In this document: positions 52,701-64,000 of the stretch, in pieces
Layout of the letters: each line of letters starts with the position of its first letter
Position numbering within the stretch: the first letter of the stretch is position 1
Translations under genes and position numbers: made by a program
Assembly (NCBI RefSeq): GCF_029227915.1
Contig: NC_079880.1
Location: forward strand, 27,709,501 to 27,773,500
Direction of reading: 5' to 3'
Length of the DNA stretch: 64,000 nucleotides
From: Hydractinia symbiolongicarpus
Lineage: Eukaryota; Cnidaria; Hydrozoa; Anthoathecata; Hydractiniidae
The notes under the pieces: generated by a model
Seen by the model: only the letters and a program-made list of their open reading frames with translations
Told to the model about the DNA's origin: nothing
Databases searched by the model: none

Positions 52701-53114
52701 GAAATAATAATTTAAAAAATCGTTCGGGAAATGAGTTTACACCCTGGGTACTTTCTTTGTATACTTTTGACTATACGGGCCGAGTCCGGGATTTACGGGA
52801 AGTCGCGGGTTTTCGTTTGCCGGCGATTAAACTTCTTTTATTCAGCGTCTGATCAAAAATGAAAACATTTTTAAAAACTACAAGACTCATGGGCTTTAGT
52901 GGTGAAATAATAATTTAAAAAATCGTTCGGGAAATGAGTTTACACCATGGGTACTTTCTTTGTATGCTTTTGACTATACGGGCCGAGTCCGGGATTTACG
53001 GGAAATCGCAGGTTTTCGTTTGCCGGCGATTAAACTTCTTTTATTCAGCGTCTCATCAAAAATGAAAACATTTTTGAAAACTACAAGTCTCATGCGTTTT
53101 AGTGGTGAAAAAAT

Positions 53115-55780
53115 AATTTAAAAAATCGTTCGGGAAATGAGTTTACTCCCTGGGTACTTTCTTTGTATACTTTTGACTATACGGGCTGAGTCCGGATTTA
53201 CGGGAAGTCGCGGGTTTTCGTTTGCCGGCGATTAAACTTCTTTTATTCAGCGTCTCATCAAAAATGAAAACATTTTTAAAAACTACAAGTCTCATGCGTT
53301 TTAGTGGTGAAAAAATAATTTAAAAAATCGTTCGGGAAATGAGTTTACTCCCTGGGTACCTTCTTTGTATACTTTTGACTATACGGGCCGAGTCCGGGAT
53401 TTACAGGAAGTCGCGGGTTTTCGTTCATTTAAAAAATCGTTCGGGAAATGAGTTTACTCCCTGGGTACTTTCTTTGTATACATTCGACTATACGGGCCAA
53501 GCCCGGGATTTACGGGAAATCGCGGGGATTTCGTTTGCCGGCGATTAAACCTCTTTCATTAAGCGTCTCATCAAAAATGAAAACATTTTTGAAAACTGCA
53601 AGTCTCATGCGTTTTAGTGGTGAAAAGATAATTTAAAAAATCGTTTTGGAAATGAGTTTACTCACAGGGTACTTTCTTTGTATACATTCGACTATACGGG
53701 CCAAGCCCGGGATTTACGGGAAATCGCGGGTTTTCGTTTGCCGGCGATTAAACTTCTTTTATTCAGCGTCTCATCAAAAATGAAAACATTTTTGAAAACT
53801 GCAAGTCTCATGCGTTTTAGTGGTGAAAAGATAATTAAAAAAATCGTTTTGGAAATGAGTTTACTCACAGGGAACTTTCTTTGTATACATTCGACTATAC
53901 GGGCCAAGCCCGGGATTTACGGGAAATTGCGGGTTTTCGTTTGCCGGCGATTAAACTTCTTTTATTCAGCGTCTCATCAAAAATGAAAACATTTTTGAAA
54001 ACTACAAGTCTTATGCGTTTTAGTGGTGAAAAAATAATTTAAAAAATTGTTCTGGAAATGAGTTTACTCACAGGGTACTTTCTTTGTAAACATTCGACTA
54101 TACGGGCCAAGCCGGGATTTACGGGAAATCGCGGGTTTTCGTTTGCCGGCGATTAAACCTCTTTCATTAAGCGTCTCATCAAAAATGAAAACATTTTTGA
54201 AAACTACAAGTCTCATGCGTTTTAGTGGTAAAAAAAGAATTTAAAAAATCGTCCGGGAAATGAGTTTACTCCCTGGGTACTTTCTTTGTATACATTCGAC
54301 TATACGGGCCAAGTTCGGGATTTACGGGAAATCGCGGGATTTCGTTTGCCGGCGATTAAACCTCTTTCATTAAGCGTCTCATCAAAAATGAAAACATTTT
54401 TGGAAACTGCAAGTCTCATGCGTTTTAGTGGTGAAAAGATAATTAAAAAAATCGTTTTGGAAATGAGTTTACTCACAGGGTACTTTCTTTGTATACATTC
54501 GACTATACGGGCCAAGCCCGGGATTTACGGGAAATCGCGGGTTTTCGTTTGCCAGCGATTAACCCACTTTTATTCAGCGTCTCATCAAAAATGAAAACAT
54601 TTTTAAAAACTACAAGTCTCATGCGTTTTAGTGGTAGAAAAAAAATTTAAAAAATCGTTCGGGAACTGAGTTTACTCCCTGGGTACTTTCTTTGTATACA
54701 TTCGACTATACGGGCCAAGCCCGGGATTTACGGGAAATCGCGGGATTTCGTTTGCCGGCGATTAAACCTCTTTCATTAAGCGTCTCATCCAAAATGAAAA
54801 CATTTTTGAAAACTGCAAGTCTCATGCGTTTTAGTGGTGAAAAGATAATTTAAAAAATCGTTTTGGAAATGAGTTTACTCACAGGGTACTTTCTTTGTAT
54901 ACATTCAACTATAAGGGCCAAGCCTGGGATTTACGGGAAATCGCGGGTTTTCGTTTGCCGGCGATTAAACCTCTTTCATTAAGCGTCTCATCAAAAATGA
55001 AAACATTTTTGAAAACTACAAGTCTCATGCTTTTTAGTGGTAAAAAAAAAATTAAAAAAATCGTTCGGGAAATGAGTTTACTCCCTGGGTACTTTCTTTG
55101 TATACTTTTGACTATACGGGTCGAGATCGGGATTTACGGGAAATCGCAGGTTTTCGTTTGCCGGCGATTAAACTTCTTTTGTTCAGCGTCTCATCAAAAA
55201 TGAAAACAATTTTAAAAACTACAAGTCTCATGCGTTTTAGTGGTGAAAAATTAATTTAAAAAATCGTTCGGGAAATGAGTTTACTCCCTGGGTACTTTCT
55301 TTGTATACTTTTCACTATGCGGGCCGAGTCCGGGGTTTACGGGAAATGGCGCGTTTTCGTTTGCCGGCGATTAAACTTCTTTTATTCAGCGTCTGATCAA
55401 AAATGAAAACATTTTTAAAAACTACAAGTCTCATGCGTTTTAGTGGTGAAAAAATAAATTAAAAAATCGTTTGGGAAATGAGTTTACTTCCTGGGTTCTT
55501 TCTTTGTATACTTTTGAGTATACGGGCCAAGCCCGGGATTTACGGGAAATCGCGGGTTTTCGTTTGCCGGCGATTAAACGTCTTTTATTCAGCGTCTCAT
55601 CAAAAATGAAAACATTTTTGAAAACTACAAGTCTTATGCGTTTTAGTGGTGAAAAAATAATTTAAAAAATCGTTCTGGAAATGAGTTTACCCACAGGGTA
55701 CTTTCTTTGTAAACATTCGACTATACGGGCCAAGCCGGGATTTACGGGAAATCGCGGGTTTTCGTTTGCCGGCGATTAAA
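53115..55780 (+). repeat. Duplicated satellite block, copy at +8220 bp
   Basis: The block beginning near 53115 is repeated from about 61335 to the window end, displaced by 8219-8220 bp. Shared variants are the truncated monomer, GCCAAGTTCGGG, CAACTATAAGGGCC, CGAGATCGGG and the TTTTGAGTATACGGG monomer. The copy is cut by the window end, so its real length is at least 2.66 kb. Small differences exist, such as GGGTTCTTTC against GGGTACTTTC. Confidence 0.85.
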
Positions 55781-56859
55781 CCTCTTTCATTAAGCGTCTC
55801 ATCAAAAATGAAAACATTTTTGAAAACTACAAGTCTCATGCGTTTTAGTGGAAAAAAAAGAATTTAAGAAATCGTCCGGGAAATGAGTTTACTCCCTGGG
55901 TACTTTCTTTGTATACTTTTGACTATACGGGCCGAGATCGGGATTTACGGGAAATCGCAGGTTTTCGTTTGCCGACGATTAAACTTCTTTTTTTCAGCGT
56001 CTCATCAAAAATGAAAACATTTTTAAAAACTACAACTCTCATGCGTTTTAGTGGTGAAAAATTAATTTAAAAAATCGTTCGGGAAATGAGTTTACTCCCT
56101 GGGTACTTTCTTTGTAAACTTTTCACTATGCGGGCCGAGTCCGGGGTTTACGGGAAATGGCGGGTCTTCGTTTGCCGGCAATTAAACTTCTTTTATTCAG
56201 CGTCTGATCAAAAATGAAAACATTTTTGAAAACTACAAGTCTCAAGCGTTTTAGTGGTGAAAAAAAAATTTAAAAAATCGTTCGGGAAATCAGTTTACTC
56301 CCTGGGTACTTTCTTAGTATACATTCGACTATACGGGCCAAGCCCGGGATTTACGGGAAATCGCGGGATTTCGTTTGCCGGCGATTAAACCTCTTTCATT
56401 AAGCGTCTCATCAAAAATGAAAACATTTTTGAAAACTACAAGTCTCATGCGTTTTAGTGGTAAAAAAAAATTTAAAAAATCGTTCGGGAAATGAGTTTAC
56501 TCCCTGGGTACTTTCTTTGTATACTTTTGACTATACGGGCAAAACCCGGGATTTACGGGAAATCGCGGGATTTCGTTTGCCGGCGATTAAACTTCTTTTA
56601 TTCAGCGTCTCATCAAAAATGAAAACATTTTTGAAAACTACAAGTCTTATGCGTTTTAGTGGTGAAAAAATAATTTAAAAAATCGTTCTGGAAATGAGTT
56701 TACTCACAGGGTGCTTTCTTTGTATACATTCGACTATACGGGCCAAGCCCGGGATATACGGGAAATCGCGGGTTTTCGTTTGCCGGCGATTAAACCTCTT
56801 TCATTAAGCGTCTCATCAAAAATGAAAACATTTTTGAAAACTACAAGTCTCATGCGTTT

Positions 56860-59800
56860 TAGTGGTGAAAAATTAATTTAAAAAATCGTTCGGGAAATGA
56901 GTTTACTCCCTGGGTACTTTCTTTGTATACTTTTCACTATGCGGGCCGAGTCCGGGGTTTACGGGAAATGGCGGGTCTTCGTTTGCCGGCGATTAAACTT
57001 CTTTTATTCAGCGTCTGATCAAAAATGAAAACATTTTTGAAAACTACAAGTCTCAAGCGTTTTAGTGGTGAAAAAAAAATTTAAAAAATCGTTCGGGAAA
57101 TCAGTTTACTCCCTGGGTACTTTCTTAGTATACATTCGACTATACGGGCCAAGCCCGGGATTTACGGCAAATCGCGGGATTTCGTTTGCCGGCGATTAAA
57201 CCTCTTTCATTAAGCGTCTCATCAAAAATGAAAACATTTTTGAAAACTACAAGTCTCATGCGTTTTAGTGGTAAAAAAAAAATTTAAAAAATCGTTCGGG
57301 AAATGAGTTTACTCCCTGGGTACTTTCTTTGTATACTTTTGACTATACGGGCCAAACCCGGGATTTACGGGAAATCGCGGGTTTTCGTTTGCCGGCGATT
57401 AAACTTCTTTTATTCAGCGTCTGATCAAAAATGAAAACATTTTTGAAAACTACAAGTCTCATGCGTTTTAGTGGTGAAAAAATAAATTAAAAAATCGTTT
57501 GGGAAATGAGTTTACTTCCTGGGTACTTTCTTTGTATACTTTTGAGTATACGGGCCAAGCCCGGGATTTACGGGAAATCGCGGGTTTTTGTTTGCCGGCG
57601 ATTAAACGTCTTTTATTCAGCGTCTCATCAAAAATGAAAACATTTTTGAAAACTACAAGTCTTATGCGTTTTAGTGGTGAAAAAATAATTTAAAAAATCG
57701 TTCTGCAAATGAGTTTACTCACAGGGTACTTTCTTTGTAAACATTCGACTATACGGGCCAAGCCGGGATTTACGGGAAATCGCGGGTTTTCGTTTGCCGG
57801 CGATTAAACCTCTTTCATTAAGCGTCTCATCAAAAATGAAAACATTTTTGAAAACTACAAGTCTCATGCGTTTTAGTGGTGAAAAATTAATTTAAAAAAT
57901 CGTTCGGGAACTGAGTTTACTCCCTGGGTACTTTCTTTGTATACTTTTCACTATGCGGGCCGAGTCCGGGGTTTACGGGAAATGGCGGGTCTTCGTTTGC
58001 CGGCGATTAAACTTCTTTTATTCAGCGTCTGATCAAAAATGAAAACATTTTTGAAAACTACAAGTCTCAAGCGTTTTAGTGGTGAAAAAAAAATTTAAAA
58101 AATCGTTCGGGAAATCAGTTTACTCCCTGGGTACTTTCTTAGTATACATTCGACTATACGGGCCAAGCCCGGGATTTACGGCAAATCGCGGGATTTCGTT
58201 TGCCGGCGATTAAACCTCTTTCATTAAGCGTCTCATCAAAAATGAAAACATTTTTGAAAACTACAAGTCTCATGCGTTTTAGTGGTAAAAAAAAAATTTA
58301 AAAAATCGTTCGGGAAATGAGTTTACTCCCTGGGTACTTTCTTTGTATACTTTTGACTATACGGGCCAAACCCGGGATTTACGGGAAATCGCGGGTTTTC
58401 GTTTGCCGGCGATTAAACTTCTTTTATTCAGCGTCTGATCAAAAATGAAAACATTTTTAAAAACTACAAGTCTCATGCGTTTTAGTGGTGAAAAAATAAA
58501 TTAAAAAATCGTTTGGGAAATAAGTTTACTTCCTGGGTACTTTCTTTGTATACTTTTGAGTATACGGGCCAAGCCCGGGATTTACGGGAAATCGCGGGTT
58601 TTCGTTTGCCGGCGATTAAACGTCTTTTATTCAGCGTCTCATCAAAAATGAAAACATTTTTGAAAACTACAAGTCTTATGCGTTTTAGTGGTGAAAAAAT
58701 AATTTAAAAAATCGTTCTGCAAATGAGTTTACTCACAGGGTACTTTCTTTGTAAACATTCGACTATACGGGCCAAGCCGGGATTTACGGGAAATCGCGGG
58801 TTTTCGTTTGCCGGCGATTAAACCTCTTTCATTAAGCGTCTCATCAAAAATGAAAACATTTTTGAAAACTGCAAGTCTCATGCGTTTTAGTGGTGAAAAA
58901 TTAATTTAAAAAATCGTTCGGGAAATGAGTTTACTCCCTGGGTACTTTCTTTGTATACTTTTCACTATGCGGGCCGAGTCCGGGGTTTACGGGAAATGGC
59001 GGGTCTTCGTTTGCCGGCAATTAAACTTCTTTTATTCAGCGTCTGATCAAAAATGAAAACATTTTTGAAAACTACAAGTCTCAAGCGTTTTAGTGGTGAA
59101 AAAAAAATTTAAAAAATCGTTCGGGAAATCAGTTTACTCCCTGGGTACTTTCTTAGTATACATTCGACTATACGGGCCAAGCCCGGGATTTACGGGAAAT
59201 CGCGGGATTTCGTTTGCCAGCGATTAAACCTCTTTCATTAAGCGTCTCATCAAAAATGAAAACATTTTTGAAAACTGCAAGTCTCATGCGTTTTAGTGGT
59301 AAAAAAAAAATTTAAAAAATCGTTCGGGAAATGAGTTTACTCCCTGGGTACTTTCTTTGTATACTTTTGACTATACGGGCCAAACCCAGGATTTACGGGA
59401 AATCGCGGGTTTTCGTTTGCCGGCGATTAAACTTCTTTTATTCAGCGTCTGATCAAAAATGAAAACATTTTTAAAAACTACAAGTCTCATGCGTTTTAGT
59501 GGTGAAAAAATAAATTAAAAAATCGTTTGGGAAATGAGTTTACTTCCTGGGTACTTTCTTTGTATACTTTTGAGTATACGGGCCAAGCCCGGGATTTACG
59601 GGAAATCGCGGGTTTTCGTTTGCCGGCGATTAAACGTCTTTTATTCAGCGTCTCATCAAAAATGAAAACATTTTTGAAAACTACAAGTCTTATGCGTTTT
59701 AGTGGTGAAAAAATAATTTAAAAAATCGTTCTGGAAATGAGTTTACCCACAGGGTACTTTCTTTGTAAACATTCGACTATACGGGCCAAGCCGGGATTTA

Positions 59801-59901
59801 CGGGAAATCGCGGGTTTTCGTTTGCCGGCGATTAAACCTCTTTCATTAAGCGTCTCATCAAAAATGAAAACATTTTTAAAAACTACAAGTCTTATGCGTT
59901 T
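56860..59901 (+). repeat. 5-monomer HOR, period 1014 bp, three copies
   Basis: Monomers with TTTTGAGTATACGGG recur at steps of 1014 bp (57499, 58513, 59527 mark equivalent positions). So do TTTTCACTATGCGGG and TCTCAAGCG monomers. Five class-mixed monomers make one unit. The rare GGCAAATCG change is shared by the first two copies only (57163 and 58177 regions). Confidence 0.85.
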
Positions 59902-62900
59902 TAGTGGTGAAAAAATAATTTAAAAAATCGTTCTGGAAATGAGTTTACCCACAGGGTACTTTCTTTGTAAACATTCGACTATACGGGCCAAGCCGGGATT
60001 TACGGGAAATCGCGGGTTTTCGTTTGCCGGCGATTAAACCTCTTTCATTAAGCGTCTCATCAAAAATGAAAACATTTTTGAAAACTACAAGTCTCATGCG
60101 TTTTAGTGGAAAAAAAAGAATTTAAAAAATCGTCCGGGAAATGAGTTTACTCCCTGGGTACTTTCTTTGTATACTTTTGACTATACGGGCCGAGATCGGG
60201 ATTTACGGTAAATCGCAGGTTTTCGTTTGCCGACGATTAAACTTCTTTTGTTCAGCGTCTCATCAAAAATGAAAACATTTTTAAAAACTACAAGTCTCAT
60301 GCGTTTTAGTGGTGAAAAATTAATTTAAAAAATCGTTCGGGAAATGAGTTTACTCCCTGGGTACTTTCTTTGTATACTTTTCACTATGCGGGCCGAGTCC
60401 GGGGTTTACGGGAAATGGCGGGTCTTCGTTTGCCGGCAATTAAACTTCTTTTATTCAGCGTCTGATCAAAAATGAAAACATTTTTGAAAACTACAAGTCT
60501 CAAGCGTTTTAGTGGTGAAAAAAAAATTTAAAAAATCGTTCGGGAAATCAGTTTACTCCCTGGGTACTTTCTTAGTATACATTCGACTATACGGGCCAAG
60601 CCCGGGATTTACGGGAAATCGCAGGATTTCGTTTGCCGGCGATTAAACCTCTTTCATTAAGCGTCTCATCAAAAATGAAAACATTTTTGAAAACTACAAG
60701 TCTCATGCGTTTTAGTGGTAAAAAAAAATTTAAAAAATCGTTCTGGAAATGAGTTTACTCACAGGGTACTTTCTTTGTAAACATTCGACTATACGGGCCA
60801 AGCCGGGATTTACGGGAAATCGCGGGTTTTCGTTTGCCGGCGATTAAACCTCTTTCATTAAGCGTCTCATCAAAAATGAAAACATTTTTGAAAACTACAA
60901 GTCTCATGCGTTTTAGTGGAAAAAAAAGAATTTAAAAAATCGTCCGGGAAATGAGTTTACTCCCTGGGTACTTTCTTTGTATACTTTTGACTATACGGGC
61001 CGAGATCGGGATTTACGGGAAATCGCAGGTTTTCGTTTGCCGACGATTAAACATCTTTTGTTCAGCGTCTCATCGAAAATGAAAACATTTTTAAAAACTA
61101 CAAGTCTCATGCGTTTTAGTGGTGAAAAATTAATTTAAAAAATCGTTCGGGAAATGAGTTTACTCCCTGGGTACTTTCTTTGTATACTTTTCACTATGCG
61201 GGCCGAGTCCGGGGTTTACGGGAAATGGCGGGTCTTCGTTTGCCGGCAATTAAACTTCTTTTATTCAGCGTCTGATCAAAAATGAAAACATTTTTGAAAA
61301 CTACAAGTCTCAAGCGTTTTAGTGGTGAAAAAAAAATTTAAAAAATCGTTCGGGAAATGAGTTTACTCCCTGGGTACTTTCTTTGTATACTTTTGACTAT
61401 ACGGGCTGAGTCCGGATTTACGGGAAGTCGCGGGTTTTCGTTTGCCGGCGATTAAACTTCTTTTATTCAGCGTCTCATCAAAAATGAAAACATTTTTAAA
61501 AACTACAAGTCTCATGCGTTTTAGTGGTGAAAAAATAATTTAAAAAATCGTTCGGGAAATGAGTTTACTCCCTGGGTACCTTCTTTGTATACTTTTGACT
61601 ATACGGGCCGAGTCCGGGATTTACAGGAAGTCGCGGGTTTTCGTTCATTTAAAAAATCGTTCGGGAAATGAGTTTACTCCCTGGGTACTTTCTTTGTATA
61701 CATTCGACTATACGGGCCAAGCCCGGGATTTACGGGAAATCGCGGGATTTCGTTTGCCGGCGATTAAACCTCTTTCATTAAGCGTCTCATCAAAAATGAA
61801 AACATTTTTGAAAACTGCAAGTCTCATGCGTTTTAGTGGTGAAAAGATAATTTAAAAAACCGTTTTGGAAATGAGTTTACTCACAGGGTACTTTCTTTGT
61901 ATACATTCGACTATACGGGCCAAGCCCGGGATTTACGGGAAATCGCGGGTTTTCGTTTGCCGGCGATTAAACTTCTTTTATTCAGCGTCTCATCAAAAAT
62001 GAAAACATTTTTGAAAACTGCAAGTCTCATGCGTTTTAGTGGTGAAAAGATAATTAAAAAAATCGTTTTGGAAATGAGTTTACTCACAGGGAACTTTCTT
62101 TGTATACATTCGACTATACGGGCCAAGCCCGGGATTTACGGGAAATTGCGGGTTTTCGTTTGCCGGCGATTAAACTTCTTTTATTCAGCGTCTCATCAAA
62201 AATGAAAACATTTTTGAAAACTACAAGTCTTATGCGTTTTAGTGGTGAAAAAATAATTTAAAAAATTGTTCTGGAAATGAGTTTACTCACAGGGTACTTT
62301 CTTTGTAAACATTCGACTATACGGGCCAAGCCGGGATTTACGGGAAATCGCGGGTTTTCGTTTGCCGGCGATTAAACCTCTTTCATTAAGCGTCTCATCA
62401 AAAATGAAAACATTTTTGAAAACTACAAGTCTCATGCGTTTTAGTGGTAAAAAAAGAATTTAAAAAATCGTCCGGGAAATGAGTTTACTCCCTGGGTACT
62501 TTCTTTGTATACATTCGACTATACGGGCCAAGTTCGGGATTTACGGGAAATCGCGGGATTTCGTTTGCCGGCGATTAAACCTCTTTCATTAAGCGTCTCA
62601 TCAAAAATGAAAACATTTTTGGAAACTGCAAGTCTCATGCGTTTTAGTGGTGAAAAGATAATTAAAAAAATCGTTTTGGAAATGAGTTTACTCACAGGGT
62701 ACTTTCTTTGTATACATTCGACTATACGGGCCAAGCCCGGGATTTACGGGAAATCGCGGGTTTTCGTTTGCCAGCGATTAACCCACTTTTATTCAGCGTC
62801 TCATCAAAAATGAAAACATTTTTAAAAACTACAAGTCTCATGCGTTTTAGTGGTAGAAAAAAAATTTAAAAAATCGTTCGGGAACTGAGTTTACTCCCTG

Positions 62901-64000
62901 GGTACTTTCTTTGTATACATTCGACTATACGGGCCAAGCCCGGGATTTACGGGAAATCGCGGGATTTCGTTTGCCGGCGATTAAACCTCTTTCATTAAGC
63001 GTCTCATCAAAAATGAAAACATTTTTGAAAACTGCAAGTCTCATGCGTTTTAGTGGTGAAAAGATAATTTAAAAAATCGTTTTGGAAATGAGTTTACTCA
63101 CAGGGTACTTTCTTTGTATACATTCAACTATAAGGGCCAAGCCTGGGATTTACGGGAAATCGCGGGTTTTCGTTTGCCGGCGATTAAACCTCTTTCATTA
63201 AGCGTCTCATCAAAAATGAAAACATTTTTGAAAACTACAAGTCTCATGCTTTTTAGTGGTAAAAAAAAAATTAAAAAAATCGTTCGGGAAATGAGTTTAC
63301 TCCCTGGGTACTTTCTTTGTATACTTTTGACTATACGGGTCGAGATCGGGATTTACGGGAAATCGCAGGTTTTCGTTTGCCGGCGATTAAACTTCTTTTG
63401 TTCAGCGTCTCATCAAAAATGAAAACAATTTTAAAAACTTCAAGTCTCATGCGTTTTAGTGGTGAAAAATTAATTTAAAAAATCGTTCGGGAAATGAGTT
63501 TACTCCCTGGGTACTTTCTTTGTATACTTTTCACTATGCGGGCCGAGTCCGGGGTTTACGGGAAATGGCGCGTTTTCGTTTGCCGGCGATTAAACTTCTT
63601 TTATTCAGCGTCTGATCAAAAATGAAAACATTTTTAAAAACTACAAGTCTCATGCGTTTTAGTGGTGAAAAAATAAATTAAAAAATCGTTTGGGAAATGA
63701 GTTTACTTCCTGGGTACTTTCTTTGTATACTTTTGAGTATACGGGCCAAGCCCGGGATTTACGGGAAATCGCGGGTTTTCGTTTGCCGGCGATTAAACGT
63801 CTTTTATTCAGCGTCTCATCAAAAATGAAAACATTTGTGAAAACTACAAGTCTTATGCGTTTTAGTGGTGAAAAAATAATTTAAAAAATCGTTCTGGAAA
63901 TGAGTTTACCCACAGGGTACTTTCTTTGTAAACATTCGACTATACGGGCCAAGCCGGGATTTACGGGAAATCGCGGGTTTTCGTTTGCCGGCGATTAAAC

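Larger units (their letters stand above)
26993..64000 (+). repeat. Right satellite array, ~202-204-bp monomers
   Basis: This is the continuation of the same satellite in the same orientation, about 180 monomers, running off the window end. It starts mid-monomer at GAGTCCGG, exactly where the left array stops. Class B monomers are much more frequent here than on the left, especially after 44500. Variant classes include monomers with an expanded A-tract (about 34-41.4 kb), monomers with TTTTCACTATGCGGG (55-63 kb), and monomers with GTAAACATTCGAC. The array is a mosaic of nested higher-order repeats, listed separately. No inverted monomers or other inserted elements were seen between 26993 and 64000. 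Confidence 0.98.

Noticed and set aside
40376-62734. Recurrent 71-72 residue minus-strand frames (MARIVECIQRK type)
   Set aside because: These are shadows of the same satellite sequence. They appear only where particular indels keep the frame open.
3807-63884. Recurrent 60-102 residue open frames on the + strand of the satellite (MYTFDYTGRVRDLREIAG type)
   Set aside because: They are the same repeat unit translated many times. The period (202-204 bp) is mostly not a multiple of three, frames close at different points with single indels, and both strands are open. There is no evidence of coding selection.

Overview
The window looks like a piece of an animal nuclear genome. It has AT-rich intergenic DNA, spliceosomal GT-AG introns, a tRNA-derived SINE, MITE-like elements and a long satellite array. 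A marine invertebrate such as a cnidarian is my best guess, based only on the general flavour of the repeats and of the element-encoded protein. No host single-copy gene fixes the taxon.

Layout: positions 1-16999 and 26993-64000 are one continuous tandem satellite. All monomers are on the same strand, with a period of about 202-204 bp (roughly 84 monomers on the left, about 180 on the right). Two main monomer classes alternate. Class A reads TACTTTTGACTATACGGG ... TTTTATTCAGC. Class B reads TACATTCGACTATACGGG ... CTTTCATTAAGC ... CTGCAAG. Class A dominates the left array and class B becomes frequent towards the right. The monomers form many local higher-order repeats (HORs) of 2, 3, 4, 5, 6, 7, 8 and 13 monomers, with periods of 406, 609, 809, 1014, 1222, 1415, 1628 and 2634 bp. 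There are also HORs marked by a truncated 109-bp monomer, and copied blocks displaced by 5286, 6206 and 8220 bp.

The satellite is interrupted once, by a 9989-bp island at 17000-26988. Its ends are 16-bp inverted repeats (14/16 identical) flanked by a 4-bp GGCC duplication. Removing the island and one GGCC restores a monomer of exactly 202 bp, so the island is a DNA transposon inserted into the satellite. Inside it I could assemble an intron-containing gene on the + strand: eight exons, 20676-24968, 1002 codons. It encodes a protein with a CxxC pair, a CxxCxxHxxC cluster and several conserved-looking acidic motifs, and is a candidate transposase of a superfamily I cannot assign. A ninth open segment (25140-25807) has a good splice acceptor but the wrong phase, which suggests either a frameshift or alternative 3' ends. 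The rest of the island holds nested repeats: a tRNA-derived SINE, a MITE with long imperfect inverted ends, a foldback element, a LINE reverse-transcriptase tail fragment, microsatellites and AT-rich sequence without recognisable genes.

The many 60-102 residue open frames within the satellite are repeat read-through and are not annotated as genes.
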